This document shows positions 32,949-40,915 of a DNA stretch of 64,000 bases, in pieces. Within the stretch, counting starts at the first letter, position 1. Every line of letters begins with the position of its first letter. The stretch comes from Streptomyces sp. DT2A-34. GTDB taxonomy: Bacteria > Actinomycetota > Actinomycetes > Streptomycetales > Streptomycetaceae. The stretch spans positions 5,188,001-5,252,000 of the forward strand of contig NZ_JASTWJ010000001.1 in NCBI RefSeq assembly GCF_030499515.1. The letters run 5' to 3'. The notes under the pieces are model-generated. The model was not told the DNA's origin and searched no databases. It saw nothing but the letters and a program-made list of their open reading frames with translations. Position numbers and translations under genes: made by a program.

Positions 32949-33668
32949 TCAGGGCCGCCAGTACCCCAGCGCGTTCACCCGCTGCTTCGGCAGGCCCAGC
33001 TCCCTGCGGACGTACGACGTGAGGGCGCGGGTCGTCGCCGTGTCGCAGGCGATCCAGACGTACGGGTCCGGGGTGCCGTCGAGGAGGCCGGGCAGGGCGT
33101 CCTTCACCTGGGCGACCAGGTGGGCGCCGGAGTCGCGGCGCGGGACCTTTCGCACCTCGTGGCGGGACGGTTCGGTGCGGAAGGGCAGGTCGTCCCGCTC
33201 GCCCTCGAACCAGACCGTGGCCGGCGCCGAGGCCAGGGTGGTGAGCAGGGAGTTGAGGGCGGGGAGCGAGGCGGGGTCGGCGACGGCGAAGACGTGGGAG
33301 GGGGCGGGGTCGGGGTCGGTGAACCCGGTGCCGTGAAGGGTCGCCTCGATCGTGTCGCCGGGCTTCGCCGTGCGCGCCCAGTCGCTGGCGCAGCCCTCGT
33401 GCAGCGCGAACTCCAGGCTGAAGGTGCCGGCCGCCGGGTCCGGGTCGACCAGGGTGTAGGCGCGCTGGTGGGGCCTGCCCGCGTTGTCGAACCACAGGCG
33501 GACCCACATGGTCGGGTGCACGCCCGTCGCGGCCAGCATGCCGCCGTCCGTGAGGTGGACGCGGCGGTAGTGCTCGGTGACGTCCTCGGCGTCCGTCACC
33601 GTGAACACGAAGTCCTTGGCGCGCAGCAGCTTCAGGACCGCGCCCTCCCAGCCGTGCCCCTGCCCCAT
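32949..33668 (-). CDS. Siderophore-interacting protein (ferric-siderophore reductase type)
   Basis: 239 residues from ATG 33668. SIP family flavoreductase: N-terminal FAD-binding barrel (VFTVTDAEDVTEHYRRVHLT, WVRLWFD, RAYTLVDPDP, HEGCASDWARTAKPGD) and C-terminal NAD(P)-binding part (VFAVADPASLPALNSLL, YVWIACDTATTRALTSYVRR, ELGLPKQRVNALGYW). Releases iron from imported siderophores by reduction. Divergent from the acylase operon across an iron box, so expected to be induced under iron limitation. Confidence 0.9.
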   Translation of the reverse strand: MGQGHGWEGAVLKLLRAKDFVFTVTDAEDVTEHYRRVHLTDGGMLAATGVHPTMWVRLWFDNAGRPHQRAYTLVDPDPAAGTFSLEFALHEGCASDWARTAKPGDTIEATLHGTGFTDPDPAPSHVFAVADPASLPALNSLLTTLASAPATVWFEGERDDLPFRTEPSRHEVRKVPRRDSGAHLVAQVKDALPGLLDGTPDPYVWIACDTATTRALTSYVRRELGLPKQRVNALGYWRP

Positions 33669-33708
33669 GGTCTCTGCACCCTTCGCGTACGATTCCCCCA
33701 CCAAATAC

Positions 33709-33727
33709 TTAGGGAAGCCTAACCTAA
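33709..33727. promoter_or_regulatory. Iron box (DmdR1/IdeR site)
   Basis: TTAGGGAAGCCTAACCTAA matches the 19-bp consensus TTAGGTTAGGCTAACCTAA at 16 positions. It lies between the divergent starts at 33668 and 33746, ending 18 bp before the acylase GTG, so it can control both directions. Confidence 0.85.
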
Positions 33728-33745
33728 AGCAAAGGAGGGGCACAG

Positions 33746-35944
33746 GTGACGGGCGAGATCTTCCGTGATGCCTGGGGCATTCCGCATCTCCGTGCGAACG
33801 GCGCGAGAGAGCTCGCCCGCGTACAGGGCCGCGTCACCGCCCTCGACCGGGCCTGGCAGCTGGAGGTGGAGCGGCACCGGGCGCAGGGCACGTCCGCGTC
33901 CTTCCTCGGCGCCGAGGTCCTGCCCTGGGACCGGTTCGTGAGACGGGCCCGCCTCGACGACACGGCGAGACGCTGCTTCGCCGAGTTGGAGAGGCGGGAT
34001 CCGGAGACCGCGGCGTGGGTGCGGGCGTATGTCGACGGCGTGAACGAGGGGCTGACGGAGGGGGCTCGTCGTACGCCGGAGTTCGCGCGGACCGGCCTGG
34101 CCCCCGGCCGTTGGGAGCCGTGGACCCCGCTCGGCGTCTGGCTCGCGGTCCACATCCTCTTCGCGGGCTTCCCGGCCAAGCTCTGGCGCGAGCAGGTCGT
34201 ACGGCATCTCGGCGCCGACGCGGTGAAGTTGTTCGCCACCGACGGGCCGGGCACCTCCGGCAGCAACGGCTGGCTGGTGAGCGGGGAGCGGACCGTCACC
34301 GGGCACGCCATCATCGCGGGGGACCCGCATCGGTTCATCGAGGAGCCCGGCGTCTACCAGCAGATCCACCTCTCCTGCCCCGAGTTCGACGTCGTCGGCC
34401 TCGCCGTCCCCGGCATCCCCGGCATCGCCCACTTCGGCCACACCGGCACGGTGGCCTGGGCCATCACCAACGCCATGGCCGACTACCAGGACCTGTACCG
34501 GGAGCGGTTGCGGCGTACGGGGGCGGGGGTGGAGGCCCTCGGGCCGGACGGGGTGTGGCGGCGGGCCTCGCGGCACATCGAGGTCGTGGAGGTGGCGGGG
34601 GAGGAGCCGGTCGAGGTCGAGGTGATCGAGACGGAGCGGGGGCCGGTGATCATCGGGGGGCCGGACGGGTTGCCCGGTGGGTCCGGTGGCTCCGGTGGGT
34701 CCGGTGGGTCCGGTGGCTCTGCCGATGGTCTACAGGAAGGTTTCTCCAGCGGGCTGCTCGATGCGTTCCCCGACACCCCGCAGGCTGACCTCGACGACGG
34801 CGCCCTCCTCGCCGTCGCCCTCCGCTACCCACCCCGCGTCACCGGCGACCTCGGCTTCAGCGCCCTCCTCCCCCTCCTGCGCGCCCGCCGCGTCGCCGAC
34901 GTCGACCGTGCCGTCGAGCTGTGGGCCGAGCCCGTCAACGTCGTCCAGGCCGCCGACACCGAGGGCGGGCTGCTGCACCGCGTCGCCGGGAAGGTGCCGG
35001 TGCGGGCCGAGGCCAACCGGGTGCGGCTCGTGCCCGCCTGGGAGCCGGGGCACGACTGGCAGGGCTGGCGCGAGACGCCCCGCGGCGGCCTCACCGACGG
35101 CGTCGCCGCCATGGCCAACCAGCGCGGCCTCGCCACCCCGCTCGGCGTCGAGTTCGCCCCGCCCCATCGCGCCGACCGCATCACGGAACTGCTGGGCGAG
35201 AAGGAGCACTGGTCGGCCGCCGACATGCCGGCGATCCACATGGACACACAACTGGCCTCCGCCACGCCGCTGTTGGACCTCCTGCGCTCCGTCGACACCC
35301 TCACCCCCGAGGCCGCCCGCATCCGGCGGACCCTCCTGGCCTGGGACCGCCGCATGGACGCGAGCAGCGAGGCCGCGGCCGTGTACGCGGCGGTGCGCGG
35401 GGCGGTCGTACGGCGACTCGCCGCCCAGCCGGCCTTCACCGCGCTGTCGGCCCCGCCCGCCTACCCGGAGGTCCTCCTCCCCTGGCTGTCCCTGGTCCCG
35501 CGCGTCGGCTTCGCCCTCGAACACCTCCTGCGCGCCCCGGAGTTGTACGGCATCGACCGCGCCGAGACCGTCCGCGCGGCGGTCGAGGAGGTGGCGGCGG
35601 CCCCGCAGCCCACCGGCACCTGGGGCGACACCCACCGCCTGGCCCCCTGGCGGGCGAGGGCCACGACGACCCCCTACGACGAACCCGCCCTCTCCGGCGA
35701 CCACGACTGCGTGCTGTGCACCTCCGCCGTACCCGGCCTCACCGACCTGAGCGCACGCGGCCCGGCCGCCCGCTACGTCTGGGACCTGGCCGACCGCGAG
35801 GCGAGCCGCTGGGTGGTCCCGCTCGGCGCCTCGGGCATCCCCGGCTCGCCCCACCACCGCGACCAACTCCCCTTGTGGCTCAAGGGAGATCTGGCCCCCG
35901 TCGTCACCGATTTCACCCAGCTGGAGAAGGAGTCCGATGTCTGA
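33746..35944 (+). CDS. Penicillin-acylase-family Ntn hydrolase
   Basis: 732 residues, GTG 33746 with AAAGGAGG 7 nt upstream. Autoprocessed Ntn hydrolase: alpha part to residue 172, then the new N-terminal nucleophile Ser173 in SNGWLVSG, HxxxFGHTGTVAWAITN and the DYQDLYRE segment. No signal peptide is seen, so probably cytoplasmic, unlike secreted penicillin or AHL acylases. A (GGS)5-like linker sits at about residues 309-324. First gene of a four-gene coupled operon under an iron box, suggesting deacylation of a siderophore or precursor (compare PvdQ in pyoverdine maturation). From memory, an acylase/acyltransferase pair called desG/desH accompanies some desferrioxamine loci. Confidence 0.88.
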   Translation: MTGEIFRDAWGIPHLRANGARELARVQGRVTALDRAWQLEVERHRAQGTSASFLGAEVLPWDRFVRRARLDDTARRCFAELERRDPETAAWVRAYVDGVNEGLTEGARRTPEFARTGLAPGRWEPWTPLGVWLAVHILFAGFPAKLWREQVVRHLGADAVKLFATDGPGTSGSNGWLVSGERTVTGHAIIAGDPHRFIEEPGVYQQIHLSCPEFDVVGLAVPGIPGIAHFGHTGTVAWAITNAMADYQDLYRERLRRTGAGVEALGPDGVWRRASRHIEVVEVAGEEPVEVEVIETERGPVIIGGPDGLPGGSGGSGGSGGSGGSADGLQEGFSSGLLDAFPDTPQADLDDGALLAVALRYPPRVTGDLGFSALLPLLRARRVADVDRAVELWAEPVNVVQAADTEGGLLHRVAGKVPVRAEANRVRLVPAWEPGHDWQGWRETPRGGLTDGVAAMANQRGLATPLGVEFAPPHRADRITELLGEKEHWSAADMPAIHMDTQLASATPLLDLLRSVDTLTPEAARIRRTLLAWDRRMDASSEAAAVYAAVRGAVVRRLAAQPAFTALSAPPAYPEVLLPWLSLVPRVGFALEHLLRAPELYGIDRAETVRAAVEEVAAAPQPTGTWGDTHRLAPWRARATTTPYDEPALSGDHDCVLCTSAVPGLTDLSARGPAARYVWDLADREASRWVVPLGASGIPGSPHHRDQLPLWLKGDLAPVVTDFTQLEKESDV

Positions 35945-36560
35945 GCTGCCTGCGGTCGGCAGCGACCGCGTCCGCGAACCCGTCCATGAACAGGCCGTCG
36001 ACGGCTTCGGCACCGTCCGCATCCGGCCCCTCGATCCGCAGGCCGACGCCGAGGTCGTGCACGGTTGGGTCAGCGAGGAGCGGGCCTCCTTCTGGGGCAT
36101 GAACGGCGTGACCAGGGACCAGGTGGCCGAGATCTACGCCCACATGGACACCCTCGACACCCATCACGCCTTCCTGGTCCTGCGGGACGGCGACCCGGTC
36201 GCGCTCCTCCAGACGTACGAGCCGGAGGCCGACCGTGTCAGCGAGTGCTACGACGTCCGCCCCGGAGACATCGGCGTCCACCTGCTGCTCGCGCCGGCCG
36301 GTGCGGAGGGGACGCGACCCGGCTGGACGTCGGCGCTCCTGACCGTCATCACGTCCTACGTCCTCCTCACCCTGGGCCGCCGGCGGGTCGTCGTCGACCC
36401 CGACGTGCGCAACGAGAAGGCCATCGCCCGCTTCCTCAGGCAGGGCTTCATGGCGGGCCCGGCGGTCGTGCTGCCGGAGGTCGACCTCCCGGACGTGTAC
36501 ATCCCGCGCAAGGAAGCCCAACTCGCCTTCCTCACCCGGGAGGTAGCCTTCCCGGCGTGA
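35937..36560 (+). CDS. IucB/AlcB-like GNAT acetyltransferase (siderophore type)
   Basis: 207 residues; its start overlaps the acylase stop by 8 nt. GNAT domain of the siderophore-biosynthesis type: VRIRPLDPQADAEVVHGWVS, EERASFWGM, FLVLRDGDPVALLQTYEPEA, GDIGVHLLLAP, VVVDPDVRNEKAIARFLRQG, which is the IucB-like pattern (acyl transfer to N-hydroxylysine or a related amine). Together with the acylase it could exchange acyl groups on a hydroxamate siderophore. GTGA overlap with the cupin gene. Confidence 0.87.
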   Translation: MSELPAVGSDRVREPVHEQAVDGFGTVRIRPLDPQADAEVVHGWVSEERASFWGMNGVTRDQVAEIYAHMDTLDTHHAFLVLRDGDPVALLQTYEPEADRVSECYDVRPGDIGVHLLLAPAGAEGTRPGWTSALLTVITSYVLLTLGRRRVVVDPDVRNEKAIARFLRQGFMAGPAVVLPEVDLPDVYIPRKEAQLAFLTREVAFPA

Positions 36561-37030
36561 CTCCCGAAGACCTCGTCGCGCACTACGAACTGGAGCCGAT
36601 CCCGCGCGAGGGCGGGCTGTTCCGCCGTACCTGGGCGGGACCGGAACTCGCCGACGGACGGCCACAGGGCTCGGCGATAGTCGTCCTGCTCACCTCGGAC
36701 GACTTCTCGGCCCTGCACCGCCTGCCGTCCGACGAGGTCTGGCACTTCTATCTGGGCGATCCCCTGGAGATGCTGCTCCTCGCCCCCGACGGCACGTCAC
36801 GCACCACCGTGCTCGGCCCCGCCCTGCTGAACGGCCAGCACATCCAGCTCACCGTGCCCGCCGGTACCTGGATGGGCGCGCGGGTGGTGACCGGCGGGTC
36901 TTGGACCTTCTTCGGCTGCACGATGGCACCGGGCTTCACCTACGAGGGCTACGAGCACGGCGACCTGACGGACCTGACGGCGCGCTATCCTGCCGAAGCC
37001 GCCCGGATCGCGGGACTGTGCCGCCCATGA
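36557..37030 (+). CDS. Cupin (DUF985 family)
   Basis: 157 residues, GTG overlapping the previous stop. DUF985 cupin: LVAHYELEPIPREGGLFRRT, AIVVLLTSDDFSALHRLPSD, EVWHFYLGDPLEMLLL, GQHIQLTVPAGTWMGARV and FTFFGCTMAPGF-like end. The metal ligands are His/Glu in LHRLPSDEVWHFY. Possible small-molecule isomerase or oxygenase; unknown. Coupled by ATGA to the SDR gene. Confidence 0.82.
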   Translation: MTPEDLVAHYELEPIPREGGLFRRTWAGPELADGRPQGSAIVVLLTSDDFSALHRLPSDEVWHFYLGDPLEMLLLAPDGTSRTTVLGPALLNGQHIQLTVPAGTWMGARVVTGGSWTFFGCTMAPGFTYEGYEHGDLTDLTARYPAEAARIAGLCRP

Positions 37031-37803
37031 ACGGACCCAGGGGGCTCCTCGAAGGACAGGTCGCCCTTGTCACGGGCGCGGGCGGCGGCATCGGGCGCGG
37101 GATCGCGCTGCGGTTCGCCGAGGAGGGGGCGGCGGTCGCGTTGCACTGCCGTACGGCGGTGGAGGCGGCGGACGACGTGGCGTCCCGGGTCCGGGAGTCG
37201 GGTGGGCGGGCCGTGGTGGTGCGGGGAGATCTGACCGACGAGGACGCGTGCCGGCGGGTGGTGGGGGAGGCCGCCGAGTGGGGTGGCGGGCGCCTGACCG
37301 CGCTGGTCAACAACGCGGGCGTGCAACCGACGCGGGAGCTGCGCGGCATGAGCGCGGCGGAGTGGCGGGTGGTCGTGGACACCAACCTGTCGAGCGTCTT
37401 CGCGTGCACGCAGGCGGCGGCCGAGATCATGCGGGAGCAGAGCGGGGGCGGCTCGGTGACCCACATCGCCTCCATCGAGGCGAGCCGGCCGGCGCCCCTG
37501 CACGCCCACTACTCCGCCTCCAAGGCGGCGGTGGTGCTGCACGCCCGCTCGGCCGCCCTGGAGTACGGGCGTTTCGGGATCCGCGTGAACTCGGTCTCGC
37601 CCGGGCTGATTCACCGGGAAGGGCTGGAGGAGGCCTGGCCGGAGGGGGTGCGGAGATGGCGTGCGGCGGCTCCCGTGGGGAGACTGGGGCGGCCGGAGGA
37701 CGTGGGGGACGCGTGTGTGTTCCTGGCGTCGGGGCTGGCGTCGTGGGTGACGGGGCACGATCTGGTGGTGGACGGTGGGGTGTCGGCGCGACCGACGTGG
37801 TGA
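37027..37803 (+). CDS. Short-chain dehydrogenase/reductase
   Basis: 258 residues, ATG overlapping the cupin stop. Classical SDR: TGAGGGIGRGIA cofactor loop, NNAG motif, Ser in THIASIEAS, catalytic YSASK, and the C-terminal GRPEDVGDACVFLASGLASW, DGGVSARPTW. Arg in the first loop region (HCRTAVEAA) suggests NADP preference. Last gene of the acylase operon; substrate unknown. Confidence 0.9.
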   Translation: MNGPRGLLEGQVALVTGAGGGIGRGIALRFAEEGAAVALHCRTAVEAADDVASRVRESGGRAVVVRGDLTDEDACRRVVGEAAEWGGGRLTALVNNAGVQPTRELRGMSAAEWRVVVDTNLSSVFACTQAAAEIMREQSGGGSVTHIASIEASRPAPLHAHYSASKAAVVLHARSAALEYGRFGIRVNSVSPGLIHREGLEEAWPEGVRRWRAAAPVGRLGRPEDVGDACVFLASGLASWVTGHDLVVDGGVSARPTW

Positions 37804-38085
37804 CCCGCGCTGCCGCCACCTGCCTACACCGTCGAAGCCACTCATTCCCATGCGCCAGTAGTTATCTTGCGCCACGGGGAGCTGTTCACCCTGCCACTGT
37901 TGGGCGGCCCTGGCACTGCTCCTGCCCGGGCTGCCGTACGCCGTCGCCGATGCGCGAGGAAGGGAGAGCTCCGCGCCCGGCGTCGACCAGGACTTGTCCG
38001 AGTGATCTGAGACCGCCCTGTGGGCGCGTACGCGAACCGATGCGCGTACTCGGCCGGCCGCTCCCCGAGCCGGACCGCCGCTTCC
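37804..38085. other. Convergent intergenic region, nothing recognised
   Basis: About 280 bp between the convergent SDR and methyltransferase genes. GC content drops in places (for example near 37860), but I see no gene, strong hairpin or repeat. Confidence 0.5.
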
Positions 38086-39264
38086 TCAGCCGAGGAGTGG
38101 CGGAACTGGATTCCCCGGATCGTCAAGCCAGACGGTCTCGGCCTCGGGGGTCACCGTGAGCCCGAAGCGATCGAATCCGGGGCACCCCTGAGCTTCCCAC
38201 CATTGGTGCGCCTTTTCGACTTCGTCCCACAGCCTCCGGGGTCCCGACTGCACTACTTCGAATTCCACCCGGTCCTTCTCGAAATCGGCCGTTGCCCATG
38301 AGGTGACCGCCGTGTCCCGAAGCCACAGTGTGTAAGAGCCGTCCTTGTACGACTCCGTCCAAGGGAACGCGCCGCCGACCTGGGCACCGATAGCGAACAT
38401 GACGTGCCAGTCGCCCACGTCGTCGGGGGAAAGGGACGTGGTGGACGTGGCGCCGTCGGCGGGCCACGGCTTGCCCTTCAGGTACTCGCGGACGTGCTTG
38501 CGTTCGGTGCGCTGGGTGCGGAGCCGCATGAACGCAGAGGAACCGAGGAACTTGCCCGAGGCAGTCCCGTCCCCCTTGGCGGTGAGCCGCACAACTGCCT
38601 CTCCGCCGTACGTCGGTCCCCACGGCGCCACGATCACACCGCCGGGCCTCATCTGCTCAACCCATGCGTAAGGCATCCTGCCGATCGAGCAAGTGGCCAT
38701 CAGCCGGTCGTACGGCGTGCCCTGCGCGTATCCGTCCGCTCCATCACCAACGACGACCGTGGGAGCGAATCCGGCGCCCTGGAGCCGCTTACGGGCCGCT
38801 GCGGCAGTGGCTTGATCCACCTCGACTGTTGTGACATTCGCGGGGCCGACGCGGGCGGACAGCAGTGCGGCATTCCACCCTGTGCCGGTGCCGATCTCCA
38901 AGACCCGATGGCCATCGCTGACGCTCAGGGCGGCGAGCATCGAAAAGACCATGGTCGGCATCGAGTTGGAGGAGGACGGGATCCTGCCCTTCCCCGGACC
39001 GACGTAGGCTCCGTCGTCCCACTGAGTCGTGATCGGGGCGTCTGTGTAAACGGCCTCCCACCACGCGCGGGGTTCCTCGGAGCGAATGACCCGGTTCTTC
39101 TGACGGTTGCCGCCGGCTGTCCCTGGCCAGATCATTTCGGGCACGAACATATGTCTCGGTGCCCTGCGGAACGCGGGAAGCCAGTCGGACGACAGCGCGC
39201 CCTTCTGCATGAGCGCGGAGGCCAGCCGCTCGGGGCCGGCCTCCGCTTCGTACGGCTCGGTCAT
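38086..39264 (-). CDS. PIMT-like O-methyltransferase of a RiPP-type locus
   Basis: 392 residues, longer than housekeeping L-isoaspartate methyltransferase (about 210). Residues 1-215 form the PIMT-like AdoMet domain: MQKGALSSDWLPAFRRAPRH then MFVPEMIW, the TQWDDGAYVGPG loop, SSSNSMPTMVFSMLAALS, SAM motif VLEIGTGTGWNAALL, and GPYDRLMATCSIG-like motif. About 175 extra C-terminal residues (from about 218) carry a domain typical of RiPP-associated PIMTs. The ATG follows the stop of the Asp/Gly-rich peptide gene without a gap (TAG ATG), so the two are made together. In lanthipeptide, graspetide and imiditide systems such enzymes methylate Asp, which then closes to aspartimide. Confidence 0.85.
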   Translation of the reverse strand: MTEPYEAEAGPERLASALMQKGALSSDWLPAFRRAPRHMFVPEMIWPGTAGGNRQKNRVIRSEEPRAWWEAVYTDAPITTQWDDGAYVGPGKGRIPSSSNSMPTMVFSMLAALSVSDGHRVLEIGTGTGWNAALLSARVGPANVTTVEVDQATAAAARKRLQGAGFAPTVVVGDGADGYAQGTPYDRLMATCSIGRMPYAWVEQMRPGGVIVAPWGPTYGGEAVVRLTAKGDGTASGKFLGSSAFMRLRTQRTERKHVREYLKGKPWPADGATSTTSLSPDDVGDWHVMFAIGAQVGGAFPWTESYKDGSYTLWLRDTAVTSWATADFEKDRVEFEVVQSGPRRLWDEVEKAHQWWEAQGCPGFDRFGLTVTPEAETVWLDDPGNPVPPLLG

Positions 39265-39399
39265 CTAGCGGCCGTCCGCCGGACCCTGGCCGTCGTTGGT
39301 GTTGCCGCCCTCGTCCGACCCACCCCCACCGTGCTTGTTCCCGCTGTCGCTGTCGTCCTGAGGGTTGCCGTCCGCCATCTTGAGCCACCAGCTGGGCAC
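39265..39399 (-). CDS. Asp/Gly-rich 44-residue putative RiPP precursor (imiditide-like)
   Basis: GTG start at 39399 with AGGAGG 7 nt upstream, a near-perfect ribosome-binding site. The peptide begins MPSWWLKMADGNPQDDSDSG, continues through a GGGG run, and ends NTNDGQGPADGR. It has two Trp near the N-terminus, then seven Asp, one Glu and many Gly; three Asp-Gly pairs (residues 10-11, 36-37, 42-43) are the sites most prone to succinimide formation. Its stop codon touches the methyltransferase start. No other RiPP enzyme (ATP-grasp, LanM/LanKC, radical SAM) is in the window. A longer frame upstream exists but has no ribosome-binding site. Confidence 0.75.
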   Translation of the reverse strand: MPSWWLKMADGNPQDDSDSGNKHGGGGSDEGGNTNDGQGPADGR

Positions 39400-39579
39400 T
39401 TGGTTACCTCCTGATTGTCGATGGTGTCTGTCGGCCGTCCCGCTGTCCGCGAGACGGTGTCTGGCGAGAACACTCACCCGTGATGCAGCGGCGCGCCTGT
39501 GTGCGGGGCTGCTTGCTGTCGTCGAGGCGCCAGGCGTCGTCGCCGATACGGGCCAGGGTCACGGAGCCCTCGAGATGCT

Positions 39580-39777
39580 TCAGCGACCGGGGCGCCTGCC
39601 GCTTTCGGTGCAGCGCCAGCACCGGCAGGGCGGCCATGCAGTGGTGAGCAGGGGCGGCAGGTCATCCGTGGTGAGCACGGTCTGCTCAGGCCCCCACGTT
39701 CGACCGGAGTCACGAGAGACGCGCATGGTCATCAAGGGTCGGTCGGCAAAGAGACCTGAGCCCGATTCCCTGCTCAT
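39580..39777 (-). CDS. Small conserved Streptomyces protein (MRVSRDxGRTW type)
   Basis: 65 residues; ATG 39777 overlaps the stop of the preceding gene (ATGA). The core MTMRVSRDSGRTWGPEQTV, TTDDLPPLLTTAWPPCRCWR with the final CRC/C cysteines recurs in small Streptomyces proteins that accompany XRE regulators. The SRDSGRTW part resembles an Asp-box of sialidase propellers, but a single one cannot form a blade enzyme. Function unknown. Confidence 0.55.
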   Translation of the reverse strand: MSRESGSGLFADRPLMTMRVSRDSGRTWGPEQTVLTTDDLPPLLTTAWPPCRCWRCTESGRRPGR

Positions 39778-39965
39778 GACGTGTGTGCCGCTGCGTGATG
39801 CTTGCGCAGCTCCACATTCACGTCAGATACGGCACTGTAGTCACCGCTGGAGCGGGCGTTCTGTCTGGCAACGGCCAGTGGCAGACACGCGGCGCAGCCA
39901 GGTACGGCGGAGGGCTCGGTAGGCAGCTCGGTCAGGCCGTAATCCTGCGGCTTCAGTGTCTCCAT
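39774..39965 (-). CDS. Small conserved protein with CxxC and C-terminal His residues
   Basis: 63 residues from ATG 39965 with GGAGG 7 nt upstream. METLKPQDYGLTELPTEP is followed by GCAACLPLAVARQNARSSGD, YSAVSDVNVELRKHHAAAH. The CxxC plus the DxNVxxRxH...H arrangement suggests a small zinc-binding fold. Coupled to the next gene. Downstream of an XRE regulator on the same strand. Confidence 0.65.
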   Translation of the reverse strand: METLKPQDYGLTELPTEPSAVPGCAACLPLAVARQNARSSGDYSAVSDVNVELRKHHAAAHTS

Positions 39966-40058
39966 GCGGTGCCTCCACGGCCTATCGGCTCTCGGTTCAA
40001 CGACCGTATGGAGACAGCGGGTTGCCGATCCACGGACTTGCATGAGCTTGCGCCGCGA

Positions 40059-40901
40059 TCACCCGAGAGCGTCGATGGCGGCGGTGATGAGCGATCTGGC
40101 CTGTGTGCCGTACACGGCGAGGGCGGACAGCTCGGCGAATGCCTTCGTGTACTCCGCGATCTCGCCGGGTTGGGTGACGGTCAGGTGCGCGGAGACGAGT
40201 TCCACGTTCACCTGTGTGTCGTCGTACATGGTGAACGACTCGACGGGCCACCCGGCACCGCGCAGTGTGCCGAGAGGGATGATGCCCAGGCTGACGGAAG
40301 GGAGCGAGGCGACAGAGATCAAGTGGCCGAGGGCTCCGGCCATGGTGTCGTGGTCGCCTATGACGGTGCGCAGTACCCACTCCTCGACGAGCATGGCGAA
40401 ACGGTGGTCGCCGGTGTGCAGGATGCGCTGCCGGTCCATGCGCACGGCCACGGCATCGTCGATGTCGTCGGGTACGTCCCGGAGGTGGGCCACGGTGCTC
40501 AGTACGGCTCGGGTGTAGGCGGCCGACTGGAGCAGGCCGGGAATCACCCAGGATTGGTAGACGCGGAAGCGGCGGGTGCGCTCGAAGAGTGGCGCCACAG
40601 ATTGTTGGACGCGTCGAAGGCCCGCGCGCTCCATGCGCCGCCATTGGATGTAGGCGCCCTCTATTCCACGTGCCGTGGCGATCAGGTCGGCGGTCTGGTC
40701 CTGGGCACCGCAGAGGGTCGTGTACGTCCGAATGTCCGCGTCGGACGGGGACGTGCGCCCGTTCTCAAGTCGCGAGCACTTCGACTCGTGCCAGTCGGCA
40801 CGCCTGGCCAGCTCTCGCGCCGTAAGGCCGGCGTCCACGCGGATCTCGCGGAGACGCCGGCCGAGGGCCTGCCGTGCCTGCTGAACACTGGATGAAGTCA
40901 C
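40059..40901 (-). CDS. XRE-family regulator with DUF5753 domain
   Basis: 280 residues. N-terminal HTH_31 (residues 10-66: LGRRLREIRVDAGLTARELA, RRADWHESKCSRLENGRTSP) and C-terminal DUF5753 (about 90-275: QSWVIPGLLQSAAYTRAVL, RQRILHTGDHRFAMLVEEWV, SVSLGIIPLG, ESFTMYDD). Streptomyces carry dozens of these; several (WhiJ, AbaA-type) influence development and antibiotics. Upstream on the same strand are the DUF6879 and partner genes. Confidence 0.9.
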   Translation of the reverse strand: MTSSSVQQARQALGRRLREIRVDAGLTARELARRADWHESKCSRLENGRTSPSDADIRTYTTLCGAQDQTADLIATARGIEGAYIQWRRMERAGLRRVQQSVAPLFERTRRFRVYQSWVIPGLLQSAAYTRAVLSTVAHLRDVPDDIDDAVAVRMDRQRILHTGDHRFAMLVEEWVLRTVIGDHDTMAGALGHLISVASLPSVSLGIIPLGTLRGAGWPVESFTMYDDTQVNVELVSAHLTVTQPGEIAEYTKAFAELSALAVYGTQARSLITAAIDALG

Positions 40902-40915
40902 ACCGGGATTGTGGA

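Noticed and set aside
39400..39477. Longer version of the RiPP-like peptide (70 residues)
   Set aside because: No Shine-Dalgarno before 39477, whereas GTG 39399 has AGGAGG at 7 nt.
39404..39637. Minus-strand 77-residue frame between the peptide gene and the 65-residue protein gene
   Set aside because: No ribosome-binding site, overlaps the better supported gene, and composition is Arg/Gln/Thr-rich without motif.
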